Source of the DNA: an uncultured Clostridium sp.
GTDB lineage: Bacteria; Bacillota; Clostridia; Lachnospirales; Lachnospiraceae
NCBI RefSeq assembly: GCF_900547735.1
Contig: NZ_URHZ01000022.1
Coordinates: 3,495-67,494 of the forward strand
DNA: 64,000 nucleotides
Direction of reading: 5' to 3'
The first letter of the stretch is position 1; the number at the start of each line of letters is the position of its first letter. This document shows, one piece after another, positions 1 through 7,415 of the stretch. The notes beneath the pieces are model-generated. The model was not told where the DNA came from. It saw only the letters and a program-made list of their open reading frames with translations, and did not search any database. Position numbers and translations under genes: made by a program.

Positions 1-381
1 TCCTATCTCAAACTTTTCCCTTGGTTCCGTCATCTCAATGAATTGAAGCGGGAACGGAAGTTCCGGCGCTATTGTCCTGAGAGCGCCGACCACCCGTTCC
101 AGGCCCTTCGGTCCAATCATAATTACGGGCTCTGTCCGCTCCGCATTTCCCATCGTCAGTAAAAGGCCCGGAAGACCGCTGATATGATCCGCGTGGTAAT
201 GGGTAAAACACATTACATCGATCGGTTTGGGGCTCCATCCCTTCTCCTTCAGCGCCACCTGGGTTCCTTCACCACAGTCTATTAATAAATTGCTCCCGTC
301 ACAGCGGGTCATCAACGATGTCAGCCACCTGTACGGCAGCGGCATCATTCCCCCTGTTCCCAGCAGACAAACGTCTAACAT
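1..381 (-). CDS. rnz: Ribonuclease Z (tRNase Z), truncated at the window edge
   Basis: This is the N-terminal 127 residues of a metallo-beta-lactamase-fold RNase; the rest lies beyond base 1. RNase Z cuts the 3' trailer from tRNA precursors in the cytoplasm. The zinc-binding motif HYHADH is at residues 61-66, followed at once by the tRNase Z signature SGLPGLL. The N-terminal LGTGGMMP loop also fits. The ATG at 379-381 is preceded by AGAGG, which supports this start. The usual family length is about 310 residues. The fold and motif are seen directly; assignment to RNase Z rather than another MBL-fold enzyme rests on the GLPGLL signature and is strong. Confidence 0.9.
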   Translation of the reverse strand, partial: MLDVCLLGTGGMMPLPYRWLTSLMTRCDGSNLLIDCGEGTQVALKEKGWSPKPIDVMCFTHYHADHISGLPGLLLTMGNAERTEPVIMIGPKGLERVVGALRTIAPELPFPLQFIEMTEPREKFEIG

Positions 382-497
382 GTAAAATCCTCTTTTCTAT
401 AATACGGCCTGTCAAATAGTTCTCCCAAATCATACCATAAAAGGAAGCCAGGTTGCAAGGGGGAGGAGGATTTAGTTGGGAAGCAGAAGTGATTGAG

Positions 498-600
498 GTT
501 ACTGTTCACACTGCATTGCGCTGTGAACAATAACACGCTGCGCGATGCACAGAAAACGGCAAAAAAACGTAGTTTCGCGCCGTGACCCTCGTGTTTTCAT
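498..600. repeat. Degenerate copy of the GTTACTGTTCAC element
   Basis: Positions 498-534 form an imperfect palindrome in which GTTACTGTTCACA is mirrored by TGTGAACAATAAC. The next 65 bases match the left interior of the full-length copies at 7198 and 17691 (GATGCACAGAAA, CGGCAAAAA, TCGCGCCGT). The right terminus is not recognisable and no flanking direct repeat is visible, so this looks like an old, end-deleted copy lying between rnz and the zinc-ribbon gene. Confidence 0.7.
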
Positions 601-612
601 ATATTAATCCTG

Positions 613-855
613 TCACAAAAGCTCTACCTGCTCCTCAACATCGATCGGAATGCAGAATTCCGCCGTCATTCTGTCATAACATTCCTCACAGAGATCAAAA
701 TGATGTACCTCGCCATCCTTTTCCGAAAAATAATCCCATACATAGTCAAAGCGGGCAGCCCCTTCTCTCAGGATTCCGTCCTTCACAACCATCTTTTTCC
801 CGCACATGTTACAGCAGACAGCTTCAAGTTGTCCATTTTCTTTGTACTTTCTCAT
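613..855 (-). CDS. Small zinc-ribbon-like protein of unknown function
   Basis: An 80-residue protein with two Cys pairs, C15-x2-C18 and C56-x2-C59, spaced as in a treble-clef or zinc-ribbon fold. The intervening segment is acidic and aromatic. No membrane segment or signal is visible. The start was placed at the internal ATG because AGGCGAGG sits directly upstream; an upstream in-frame ATG would add 11 residues without a ribosome binding site. It follows the rimI terminator in the same direction and may have its own promoter. I do not recognise a functional family; a metal-bound nucleic-acid or protein contact is only a guess. Confidence 0.7.
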   Translation of the reverse strand: MRKYKENGQLEAVCCNMCGKKMVVKDGILREGAARFDYVWDYFSEKDGEVHHFDLCEECYDRMTAEFCIPIDVEEQVELL

Positions 856-991
856 AATATCCTCGCCTTTCTTCTTATCGTGTGTCACCTGTTTTTTTAC
901 TTGTCCCTCTTTTTCCCGACCGGACCTTTTTTATTTTTTATCTCGTTTTTCCCGTCCGATTTTCAACGCTCTGATTTTCCCTGCTGCAGAG

Positions 992-1023
992 AAAAAAGGA
1001 GCATCACCGTCAGGGATACTCCT
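992..1023 (-). terminator. Intrinsic terminator after rimI
   Basis: On the minus strand AGGAGTATC pairs with GATGCTCCT (nine pairs including one G-U) around a 9-nt loop, followed by six T. It lies 43 bases beyond the rimI stop and closes the ycxB-like/tsaE/tsaB/rimI transcript. Confidence 0.85.
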
Positions 1024-1065
1024 ACATTATATCTGGTTTATTCACGATTTCAGGTGGTAATTTTT

Positions 1066-1506
1066 TCAACTGTGACGGCGCCACATAATGAGTGCATCCT
1101 CGGCAGGATCGGTGTAATACCTTTTTCTGACTGCTTCTATTTTAAAACCGTATGATTTATAAAGATTTATGGCCGCGCTGTTGGAAGCTCTTACCTCTAA
1201 ACTGATTTCTTCCACCTGATTTATACTGGCATACTCAGCCAGGATTTCCATAAGCTCCCTGCCGTACCCCCTCCCCCTGGATGCTGGCAGGACGGCAATT
1301 CTCATCAGTTCACCCTCCCCGGCTATCACACGGAAGTTGCAGTACCCCTTGATTTTTCCTTCATCTTCCAGAACCCATACCTTGTCTAAAGGGCTCACCA
1401 GGCACTCTTCGAGAAGTTTCCCGGACCAGGGTACGGTAAAACTTTTCTGCTCCAGTTCCGCCACATCCTGTAAATCCTTAAGCTCCATCAAACGAATCGA
1501 TGCCAT
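1066..1506 (-). CDS. rimI: Ribosomal protein S18-alanine N-acetyltransferase RimI
   Basis: A 146-residue GNAT-family acetyltransferase. RimI acetylates the N-terminal alanine of ribosomal protein S18, using acetyl-CoA. The acetyl-CoA pyrophosphate-binding loop RGRGYG is at residues 77-82, and the N-terminal substrate region WSGKLLEECL is typical of RimI. The length matches the family. It is the last gene of a minus-strand operon with tsaB and tsaE, the classic tsaE-tsaB-rimI arrangement in Firmicutes, which strengthens the call. The gap to tsaB is 44 bases and an intrinsic terminator follows. Confidence 0.92.
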   Translation of the reverse strand: MASIRLMELKDLQDVAELEQKSFTVPWSGKLLEECLVSPLDKVWVLEDEGKIKGYCNFRVIAGEGELMRIAVLPASRGRGYGRELMEILAEYASINQVEEISLEVRASNSAAINLYKSYGFKIEAVRKRYYTDPAEDALIMWRRHS

Positions 1507-1550
1507 CCTATCCCTCTTCTCTATCTATGCTCTGCTGTTCCGGCCTTCTA

Positions 1551-2306
1551 TTACTTGCCGCTTTTCTCTACTACCACAATCCCTGCCGCCAGTTTATCCA
1601 TTTCTCCCTGGCGTTCCGCTACCTCGCGTTCCCGTTCTGCCTGGGATTTGCGCAGATAGTCCGGCTTATGTTCCGACGCATCCTCAGTTTTGCCCTGACT
1701 GTAATAAACGGCTCCCAGGGCTGCCACTGCCGCTGCTCTCTGCCGGTTTACATGGGCCGGTGCAAACTCATAGGGAACCTTTATTTCCTCTTCTATTATA
1801 TGCCGGCAGACAGGCACTCCGTCACCGAGAAAAATAACTTTTTCCCCAATCCGGTTAAGTTCTTCCACCAGCTCCCTTATATCCGCCGGCCACTGTTCCC
1901 TGACCACCTCGAATGAATCATGGTAATGGTAAAGACCTGTATAGACCTGGTTTCTTCTCGCATCCATGATCGGACAAATCAGCGCGGAAGCTCCGTAGAG
2001 ATTATAGGCCATTGCATCCATCGTTGGGATATGGATCAGAGGTTTGCCTAACGCCAGACCCAGCCCTTTTCCCGTCGCCGAGCCGATACGGAGTCCGGTA
2101 AAAGACCCGGGTCCTCCCGAGACAGCAATCGCATCAACGGTACCCGGCTCTTCCTCCAGCATCCCCATCATCTGATCGATCATGGGCAGCAGCGTCTGTG
2201 AGTGTGTTTTCTTCAAATTCACCGTATACTCTGCCGTAACAACGTCATCCGTCACAATGGCCACCGAGGCCACCAGAGATGAACTTTCGATTCCAAGAAT
2301 TCTCAT
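1551..2306 (-). CDS. tsaB: tRNA threonylcarbamoyladenosine biosynthesis protein TsaB
   Basis: A 251-residue ASKHA-fold protein and the inactive dimerisation partner of TsaD in the complex that makes N6-threonylcarbamoyladenosine at position 37 of ANN-decoding tRNAs. The N-terminal MRILGIESSS and the SGGPGSFTGLRIG motif at residues 63-75 are diagnostic. GGAGG stands upstream of the ATG, which overlaps the tsaE stop by four bases (ATGA), so the two are translationally coupled. The catalytic partner tsaD is not in this window. The C-terminal tail after about residue 215 is charged and less conserved. Confidence 0.95.
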   Translation of the reverse strand: MRILGIESSSLVASVAIVTDDVVTAEYTVNLKKTHSQTLLPMIDQMMGMLEEEPGTVDAIAVSGGPGSFTGLRIGSATGKGLGLALGKPLIHIPTMDAMAYNLYGASALICPIMDARRNQVYTGLYHYHDSFEVVREQWPADIRELVEELNRIGEKVIFLGDGVPVCRHIIEEEIKVPYEFAPAHVNRQRAAAVAALGAVYYSQGKTEDASEHKPDYLRKSQAEREREVAERQGEMDKLAAGIVVVEKSGK

Positions 2307-2731
2307 TTTCTTTCCTCCACGGTTATTTTACGGTAGTCAAACCCCTTTTCCAAATCCTTCTCAATCCGGATCTGTGTAAGCTGTTCCGGCAGAATTTCCT
2401 CGATCAGGTTGGACCACTCTATCAGGCTGACTCCATCGCCGTAAAAACAGTCCTCATAGCCGATTTCATCCATCTCGCTGATATCGCCAATGCGGTAGAC
2501 GTCAAAGTGATAAAGCGGAAGGCGCCCGTCGTCATATTGCTGAACAATGGTAAACGTAGGGCTGCTCACCGGCCCTTCGATGCCGAGTCCTTTCGCAAAC
2601 CCCTGGGTAAATACGGTCTTTCCAACTCCCAGATCTCCGTTTAAGCAGTACACCTCTCCCGGCTTTGCTTTCTTTCCCAGGTTCTCTCCCAGTTCAAATG
2701 TCTCTTCCGGTGTAAATGTCTCTATTGTCAT
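2303..2731 (-). CDS. tsaE: tRNA threonylcarbamoyladenosine biosynthesis ATPase TsaE
   Basis: A 142-residue P-loop ATPase that resets the TsaB-TsaD complex during t6A synthesis. The Walker A motif GDLGVGKT is at residues 32-39, SPTFT at 57-61, and HFDVYR and IEWS follow at about 75-80 and 104-107, all in family order. The start was set at the second in-frame ATG, with AAAGGGA upstream, one base after the stop of the preceding gene. A longer reading would overlap that gene. Overlaps tsaB by four bases. Confidence 0.95.
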   Translation of the reverse strand: MTIETFTPEETFELGENLGKKAKPGEVYCLNGDLGVGKTVFTQGFAKGLGIEGPVSSPTFTIVQQYDDGRLPLYHFDVYRIGDISEMDEIGYEDCFYGDGVSLIEWSNLIEEILPEQLTQIRIEKDLEKGFDYRKITVEERK

Positions 2732-2732
2732 C

Positions 2733-3224
2733 TCAGATCCCTTTCCTCTTTTCTGCCGGGACATACTCTCTGATCACGTTCAGAAACTGCTCTTTTTTGC
2801 TCCCGTCGAGTACCCGCTCCGGGAACAGGTATGCCCTGTCTTTGGTCAGATACAAGATATAAATATCCGATATCTTTCCCACCTTTACAATCTGGTTCCA
2901 CCGGATTACGGCCTTATCCTTCCCCTGATGCACCCGCAGTCCGTTATAATCTATTTTAAAATGGGTTTCCTTTGATCTCTGGGGATCCAGCGTCTCCTTG
3001 CCGGCTTTCCTGTACAGGACAAAGGGCTGGGTTGCCGCGATCAATATGACTGCCAGTGCCAGAACTCCCTTCATATAGCCAGGCTGCGCGGACCAGGTGG
3101 CCGCCACCGCTCCAAGGGCCAGCACCGAACAGCCGATACTGATGGCGCCTGCTGTGGAATGGTAATAGTGGTGAAGCGAAAACAGGAAAATCTCCCTTGC
3201 CGTTACCTTAATTCTTAAATCCAT
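2733..3224 (-). CDS. YcxB-like membrane protein
   Basis: A 163-residue protein with two predicted transmembrane helices at about residues 26-46 and 50-70. A soluble C-terminal domain follows, whose pattern (VIRWNQIVKV, IYILYLTKDRAYLFPERVL) matches the YcxB-like C-terminal domain. The biochemical function of this family is not known. Start chosen at the ATG preceded by AGAGGCG; an upstream ATG would add a cysteine-rich stretch lacking a ribosome binding site. First gene of the tsaE-tsaB-rimI operon, ending one base before tsaE. The sigma-A promoter is at 3318-3346. Confidence 0.8.
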   Translation of the reverse strand: MDLRIKVTAREIFLFSLHHYYHSTAGAISIGCSVLALGAVAATWSAQPGYMKGVLALAVILIAATQPFVLYRKAGKETLDPQRSKETHFKIDYNGLRVHQGKDKAVIRWNQIVKVGKISDIYILYLTKDRAYLFPERVLDGSKKEQFLNVIREYVPAEKRKGI

Positions 3225-3317
3225 ATAACACGCCTCTTTTCTCCGGTGTCCTATCTCCCCGCCCTGCCGGGCAAGGATAAATATCGAAGAGACAAAACAC
3301 CAATATTTCCTTCCCAC

Positions 3318-3346
3318 ATCTTAATATAGGAATTGAAAAAAGTCAA
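3318..3346 (-). promoter_or_regulatory. Sigma-A promoter of the ycxB-like/tsaE/tsaB/rimI operon
   Basis: On the minus strand TTGACT and TAAGAT are separated by 17 bases. The -10 lies about 94 bases upstream of the chosen ATG. No other promoter-like pair is evident in the 350-base gap 3225-3574, which also holds the palindrome at 3477 and the plus-strand promoter at 3519. Confidence 0.75.
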
Positions 3347-3476
3347 TCGGGGCTGCATTTCCCCGCAGTTGTCTATCTTTGTCAAAAAGACAGTTTTCAC
3401 GCCGTCAATCATGCATTTTCAAAACGGTATTCCCCTCTCTGCCGGGTATCCGTTTCACATTGCCGGTAACCTTTCT

Positions 3477-3503
3477 GTTACTGGTCACAAAGTGAACAGT
3501 AAC
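3477..3503. repeat. 27-bp palindrome, GTTACTGGTCAC-AAA-GTGAACAGTAAC
   Basis: Two 12-base arms match at 11 of 12 positions around AAA. The arms are the same sequence as the ends of the longer dispersed element. The layout (12-AAA-12) equals the reconstructed empty site at 7182-7397, so this may be a minimal element or a solo palindrome left behind. It lies 16 bases upstream of the -35 of the asparaginase promoter. Confidence 0.75.
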
Positions 3504-3518
3504 ACCTTTCTTCCCCCC

Positions 3519-3547
3519 TTGCCAGCCTATTTTGTTTCCTGTATACT
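3519..3547 (+). promoter_or_regulatory. Sigma-A promoter of the asparaginase gene
   Basis: TTGCCA and TATACT are separated by exactly 17 bases. The -10 lies 28 bases upstream of the ATG at 3575, and AAAGGACGG provides the ribosome binding site. Confidence 0.85.
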
Positions 3548-3574
3548 TGTGAACATAAAGGACGGTAAAACAAC

Positions 3575-4624
3575 ATGAAAAAAATATTATTATTCACCAC
3601 AGGAGGCACCATCGCCTCAAAAGAAGGCACTAACGGCCTGGAGCCCGAGATGAATGCAGACGAGCTGCTTTCTTATATGGGAGATTTAACCTCACGCTAT
3701 GAAATCACCTGCCGTGAACTGCTCAGTCTGGACAGTTCCAATATTCAGGCGGAGGAATGGAAAAAAATAGCCCGCAATATTTTCGAAAACCTGGATCTGT
3801 ATGACGGCATCGTCGTTACCCATGGAACCGACACCATGGCCTATACCTCGTCCATGCTGTCTTTCATGCTCCAGAGCCTGCCCATCCCCGTTGTGCTGAC
3901 CGGCTCACAGATGCCCATCGACAACATGCTGACCGATGCGCGAAACAATCTCTACTCGGCCTTTGCCGCCATTGACGCCAAAATAAACGGCGTCTGTGTG
4001 GCGTTCAACCGCCGGATCATGCTGGGCTGCCGGGCCGTCAAGGTAAGAACGCTTGGGTTTGAAGCTTTTGAGAGTGTTAACGCCCCCTATCTGGCGGAAG
4101 TTTTCGCCAATGGGATGCGAAGATACCATGAGCCGGAAAAGCCGGTGTCTTCCGCCCCGCTTGCCGATCCGCCAACCGAAGGCTCCTGCCGCGCCGTTTT
4201 AAATGACAGCATTTCCACCGACGTTTTTTTGCTGAAGCTGATTCCAAACACCAAACCGGCCATCTTTGATGCGCTGAAAAACCTGGGATACCGCGGAATC
4301 GTGCTGGAAGCATTCGGAGCAGGCGGACTGCACTTTTTCAGAAGAAACCTGCTTGAAAAACTGGAGCAGCTCACCAAAGCCGGTATCAGTGTCGTGGCCT
4401 GCAGCCAGTGCCTGTACGAACCAAGTGATTTCTCTATCTACGAGGTAGGACGCCGTCTGCTGGAATGCGGAGTCATTCCGGGTCGTGATATGACGACCGA
4501 AGCGGCCGTCACAAAACTGATGTGGGCTCTCGGACAGACGGATGATCCGGAAAAGGTCCGTGAAATTTTTAATACGAATATTGCAGGCGAGGTTTCCATT
4601 ACCGAAGAAGACGAAGAAGAATAA
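3575..4624 (+). CDS. ansA: L-asparaginase, type I (AnsA-like)
   Basis: A 349-residue cytoplasmic-type asparaginase that converts L-asparagine to aspartate and ammonia. The first catalytic-threonine motif TTGGTIAS is at residues 8-15 (T12 nucleophile) and the second, THGTDT, at 82-87. Both are intact. There is no signal peptide, as expected for the type I enzyme. Length is normal; the C-terminus ends in an acidic EEDEEE tail. It has its own promoter and is followed after 131 bases by an M20 amidohydrolase in the same direction, so the two may be co-transcribed for amide or acyl-amino-acid use. Confidence 0.92.
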   Translation: MKKILLFTTGGTIASKEGTNGLEPEMNADELLSYMGDLTSRYEITCRELLSLDSSNIQAEEWKKIARNIFENLDLYDGIVVTHGTDTMAYTSSMLSFMLQSLPIPVVLTGSQMPIDNMLTDARNNLYSAFAAIDAKINGVCVAFNRRIMLGCRAVKVRTLGFEAFESVNAPYLAEVFANGMRRYHEPEKPVSSAPLADPPTEGSCRAVLNDSISTDVFLLKLIPNTKPAIFDALKNLGYRGIVLEAFGAGGLHFFRRNLLEKLEQLTKAGISVVACSQCLYEPSDFSIYEVGRRLLECGVIPGRDMTTEAAVTKLMWALGQTDDPEKVREIFNTNIAGEVSITEEDEEE

Positions 4625-4710
4625 CCGCGCTCCCAATCATGAGGCCGGGCAGGATTCCGGCCTGAGATTCTAAATACACTCGCAAGATAAAACCTGAAAA
4701 TAAATGCAGC

Positions 4711-4740
4711 TTCTGAAAAATCACATATGATTTTTCAGAA
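4711..4740. promoter_or_regulatory. Perfect 13-bp inverted repeat upstream of the AbgB-like gene
   Basis: TTCTGAAAAATCA and its exact complement flank CATA, ending four bases before the AGGAG ribosome binding site of the 4756 gene. There is no T-run after it, so it is not a classic terminator. It could be an operator or an mRNA hairpin that tunes translation. A palindrome this exact is unlikely to be chance. Confidence 0.6.
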
Positions 4741-4755
4741 CAACAGGAGAAAAAC

Positions 4756-6051
4756 ATGAACGAGACAGAAAAACAGATATTAAAGATCATTGATGAACAC
4801 CGTGAAGAACTGATATCCATGGGAAATACACTTTATACCCGCGCAGAGCGTGGATTTGCCGAGGTGAATACCTCCGCTTTTATTGCAGAACAACTAAAAA
4901 AGCTCGGTTTGTCCGTCCGCACCGGTCTGGCCGGAACAGGGCTCCGCGCTTCCGTCGGCAAAGAGGGCGGCGTAAATCTCGCCCTGATCAGTGAGCTGGA
5001 TGGAATTCTCTGCCCTTCCCATCCGCAGGCCGCTCCCGACGGAATGAGCCATGCCTGCGGCCACCATGCCCAGATGATAGCGATGCTCGGGGCCGCAATT
5101 GCCCTGACGGCGCCGGAAGTTGCCGGTGAGCTGGACGGACTGGCCACCTTTTTCGCCGTACCATCCGAGGAATTTCTCAGTGAGGATATACGCAGCGGAC
5201 TGAGGGAAAAAAAGATTTCCACCCATTCCGGAGGAAAGGCCGAACTGATCTCCCGCGGCTGTTTTGAGGACATTGATATGGCGATAACCACACACGCCCA
5301 TATGCTCCCCTTCGGTGAATATGATTTCGTCCTCGGCAACAACGCCTGCACCGGGTTCATAGGAAAAACGGCGACATTTTACGGCAAAGCCGCCCATGCG
5401 GCAGGAGCTCCCCACGAGGGAATCAATGCGATGAATGCGGCTGCCCTGGCCCTCAGCGCTCTCGGCATGATACGCGAAACATTCCAGGAAAAAGATTATG
5501 TCCGGGTGCATCCTATTATGAAAGAGGCCGGTTCTGCCGTCAATGTCGTGCCCGATAAAGCCGTTCTCGATATGATGGTGCGGGCCGGCAGCCTGAAAGC
5601 CGTCGCCGAGGTATCTGAGAAAACGGACCGCGCCTTCAAAGGAGCTGCCTATGCCATCGGCGCCGAGATTGAGATTAAGGATGTACCCGGCTATCTCCCC
5701 GTCATCGAACGCCTGCCGGATCAGGTTATGATAGACGCAGCCGAGCTCATCGGCAGCTCCATCCGCTGGACTTCCATCACACCCGGTCAGGAAAATATGA
5801 CTTCCACCGATGTCGGCGACCTGACCCACCTGATGCCGGTGCTCAATTTTACCTTCGGCGGATTCGAGGGCGCACTGCACAGCAAAGATTTCCGCCTGAC
5901 CGATGAGGAAAAGGCATTTGTAAATCCTGCCAAACTGATGGCTCTTACCGCTTACCGCCTTCTGACAAACCAGGCAAAAGAAGCCGGACAGATTCTTAAT
6001 GATTTTATGCCGGCTCTTACAATTGAGGAGTATCTTGATTATATAAAATAA
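4756..6051 (+). CDS. M20-family amidohydrolase, AbgB-like
   Basis: A 431-residue zinc/manganese peptidase-fold amidohydrolase that likely cleaves the amide of an N-acyl or p-aminobenzoyl amino acid. The metal motif HACGHHA is at residues 99-105, SEE follows for the catalytic Glu, and the family His in TTHAHM is present. The double His after CGH and the overall length favour the AbgB subgroup over the HipO-type paralogs at 7416 and 8600. AGGAG at 4745-4749 supports the ATG. It follows asparaginase. Substrate is not determinable from sequence. Confidence 0.85.
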   Translation: MNETEKQILKIIDEHREELISMGNTLYTRAERGFAEVNTSAFIAEQLKKLGLSVRTGLAGTGLRASVGKEGGVNLALISELDGILCPSHPQAAPDGMSHACGHHAQMIAMLGAAIALTAPEVAGELDGLATFFAVPSEEFLSEDIRSGLREKKISTHSGGKAELISRGCFEDIDMAITTHAHMLPFGEYDFVLGNNACTGFIGKTATFYGKAAHAAGAPHEGINAMNAAALALSALGMIRETFQEKDYVRVHPIMKEAGSAVNVVPDKAVLDMMVRAGSLKAVAEVSEKTDRAFKGAAYAIGAEIEIKDVPGYLPVIERLPDQVMIDAAELIGSSIRWTSITPGQENMTSTDVGDLTHLMPVLNFTFGGFEGALHSKDFRLTDEEKAFVNPAKLMALTAYRLLTNQAKEAGQILNDFMPALTIEEYLDYIK

Positions 6052-6063
6052 AACACAGATTCT

Positions 6064-6116
6064 TGCACTGCCGCGCAGTTGCTTCAGCAACTATTTACCT
6101 CTACGCGGCATGTGCA
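6064..6116. other. Nested hairpin between convergent genes
   Basis: An outer stem (GCCGCG with CGCGGC, extended by TGCA on each side with small bulges) encloses a perfect inner stem AGTTGC/GCAACT at 6077-6092. It lies between the plus-strand M20 gene and the minus-strand Rpn gene. No strong T-run follows on either strand, so it may slow transcription or protect both 3' ends rather than act as a canonical terminator. Confidence 0.5.
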
Positions 6117-6138
6117 TCCTCGCGGAGCGTTCTTTCGT

Positions 6139-6978
6139 TCACAGATTATATTCCTTCAACAGTTGTTCCTGATACTCCGGCTCTTCCAGGGATTTCACCA
6201 TATCTTCGTTCCTTCCGTCCTTTAACAGCCTCCGATTCAATTCGTTGATCCGGTCACTGCCTTCCTTTCTCCCCTCTTCTCTTCCTTCATTTCGCTCTTC
6301 CTCCAATATTCTGCACATACCCTCTACTCCTTTCTCTTTCTCCTTGAAAAACTTCACTCTCCTGACAACATTCGGAAATATCTCAGTTTGATAACTGCTG
6401 TCCGACTTTTTCATATAAGAGAGCAATTCGTTGATTTTTTCATTGCTGCATTCACATTCCAGATTCGCATATATCTCATGGATTCCGTTATCCACAGTGT
6501 TACCGATATTTTTCAGCCTGCGTTCGACATAATAGATTCCCAGCTTATGTGCAAAAAAATCCTTTTCCGTAATAAAAATGAGATACAATTCCGGAAGCTC
6601 GTCATAGGGCACTCCCTTTTCCAGGCAGCTCATATCGATGCTGGCCTGATAATATCTTACCCGCCTCTGGTTATCACCGTCATTTCGTATCTGCATCTCT
6701 ATGTTGACCATTCTCCCGCTCGTATCCTCCGCCAGTATATCCAGAATCACAGAACGGTTCTCAATATTGCGGATCGAATACTGTGCCTTTACCTCTTTGA
6801 CGGTAAATCCCGGCTCGTCCAGTATTATCCTGATAACCTCCTCACAGGCGCTCCTGTCCTCCAGTACTTTTCCACAAAACACATCGCTTGTCATATTGAA
6901 CTGCTGCACCTTTTTCCGGCGTTCCTCATAAAAATCCATCCTGCTGCAGAAACCGCTCACCGTGCTTCTTTTATCCAT
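6139..6978 (-). CDS. Rpn-family PD-(D/E)XK nuclease / putative transposase
   Basis: A 279-residue protein of the Rpn (recombination-promoting nuclease) / PDDEXK_2 family. The nuclease signature is visible as ILDILAED (D80) followed by IEMQ (E94, Q96), with the usual family continuation RVRYYQASI and LPELYLIFI. The C-terminus is charged and repetitive (EEERNEGREEGRKEGS), as is typical. Known members promote RecA-independent recombination in E. coli; true transposition has not been shown for most. GAGGAG precedes the ATG. A consensus promoter at 7129 and two leader hairpins lie upstream. No terminal inverted repeats bound this gene. Confidence 0.85.
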   Translation of the reverse strand: MDKRSTVSGFCSRMDFYEERRKKVQQFNMTSDVFCGKVLEDRSACEEVIRIILDEPGFTVKEVKAQYSIRNIENRSVILDILAEDTSGRMVNIEMQIRNDGDNQRRVRYYQASIDMSCLEKGVPYDELPELYLIFITEKDFFAHKLGIYYVERRLKNIGNTVDNGIHEIYANLECECSNEKINELLSYMKKSDSSYQTEIFPNVVRRVKFFKEKEKGVEGMCRILEEERNEGREEGRKEGSDRINELNRRLLKDGRNEDMVKSLEEPEYQEQLLKEYNL

Positions 6979-7062
6979 CCGTAACTCCTCTCTTTTATGA
7001 CAGGAGCTGTCTTTCCTGCCATATCCTTTTAACTGTTGAACTATGGCAGAAATTGCCGGTTA

Positions 7063-7115
7063 CAATGCAAAACTGCATTGCAGAATTAAAAATCCGGATG
7101 CCTTGAGACGGCATC
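7063..7115 (-). other. Two small hairpins in the leader of the Rpn gene
   Basis: CAATGCA/TGCATTG (7063-7080, AAAC loop) and GATGCC/GGCATC (7097-7115, 7-base loop) both fall in the roughly 144-base untranslated leader predicted from the promoter at 7129. Perfect arms suggest real RNA structure, possibly limiting expression of the nuclease. Confidence 0.4.
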
Positions 7116-7128
7116 GATTTGTATTGTA

Positions 7129-7157
7129 ATTATAACTTTACGACGACGGAATGGCAA
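7129..7157 (-). promoter_or_regulatory. Sigma-A promoter of the Rpn gene
   Basis: On the minus strand TTGCCA and TATAAT are separated by 17 bases, close to a perfect consensus. Confidence 0.7.
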
Positions 7158-7181
7158 GAACTATTTCTTTCCTCCGCATCC

Positions 7182-7397
7182 GTTACTGGGCATAAAAGTT
7201 ACTGTTCACTCCGTGCCCAGCAACCCGCTTCGCGCTGCACAGAAACGGCAAAAAACTCCGTTGATTGTAATGAAAAGTCCGCATCGCGCACTTTTCGTTG
7301 CGTCGCGCCGCTTAACTCGGGATTTTCACGAAAAACACGTGAAAACACCTCGCGGGATACATCCGTGTGAACAGTAACGCATAAAATGCCCAGTAAC
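7182..7397. repeat. Palindrome split by a mobile element insertion
   Basis: Removing the element 7198-7378 and one copy of the 8-bp direct repeat GCATAAAA joins the flanks into a perfect 27-bp palindrome: GTTACTGGGCAT, AAA, ATGCCCAGTAAC. This is the same 12-AAA-12 design as at 3477-3503. Confidence 0.8.
7198..7378. mobile_element. MITE-like element, 181 bp, with 8-bp target duplication
   Basis: The ends are exact 12-bp inverted repeats, GTTACTGTTCAC and GTGAACAGTAAC. The element is flanked by the direct repeat GCATAAAA (7190-7197 and 7379-7386). It contains no open reading frame of note and has internal hairpin potential (GAAAAGT with ACTTTTC). The interior is clearly homologous to 17691-17883. 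Such features define a non-autonomous transposable element. The transposase family is unknown; an 8-bp duplication occurs in several IS families, including IS66 and IS256. Confidence 0.88.
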
Positions 7398-7415
7398 ACG
7401 CTTCCCCTGTTTCTC

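Noticed and set aside
4894..6090. Long minus-strand open frame (398 codons) opposite the AbgB-like gene
   Set aside because: The plus-strand gene has all metal-site motifs and a ribosome binding site; the opposite frame has none and is a shadow.
6139..6978. The Rpn gene as the transposase for the MITE family
   Set aside because: No GTTACTGTTCAC ends flank it, and Rpn proteins are not known to make 8-bp duplications. Proximity to the 7198 copy is not evidence.
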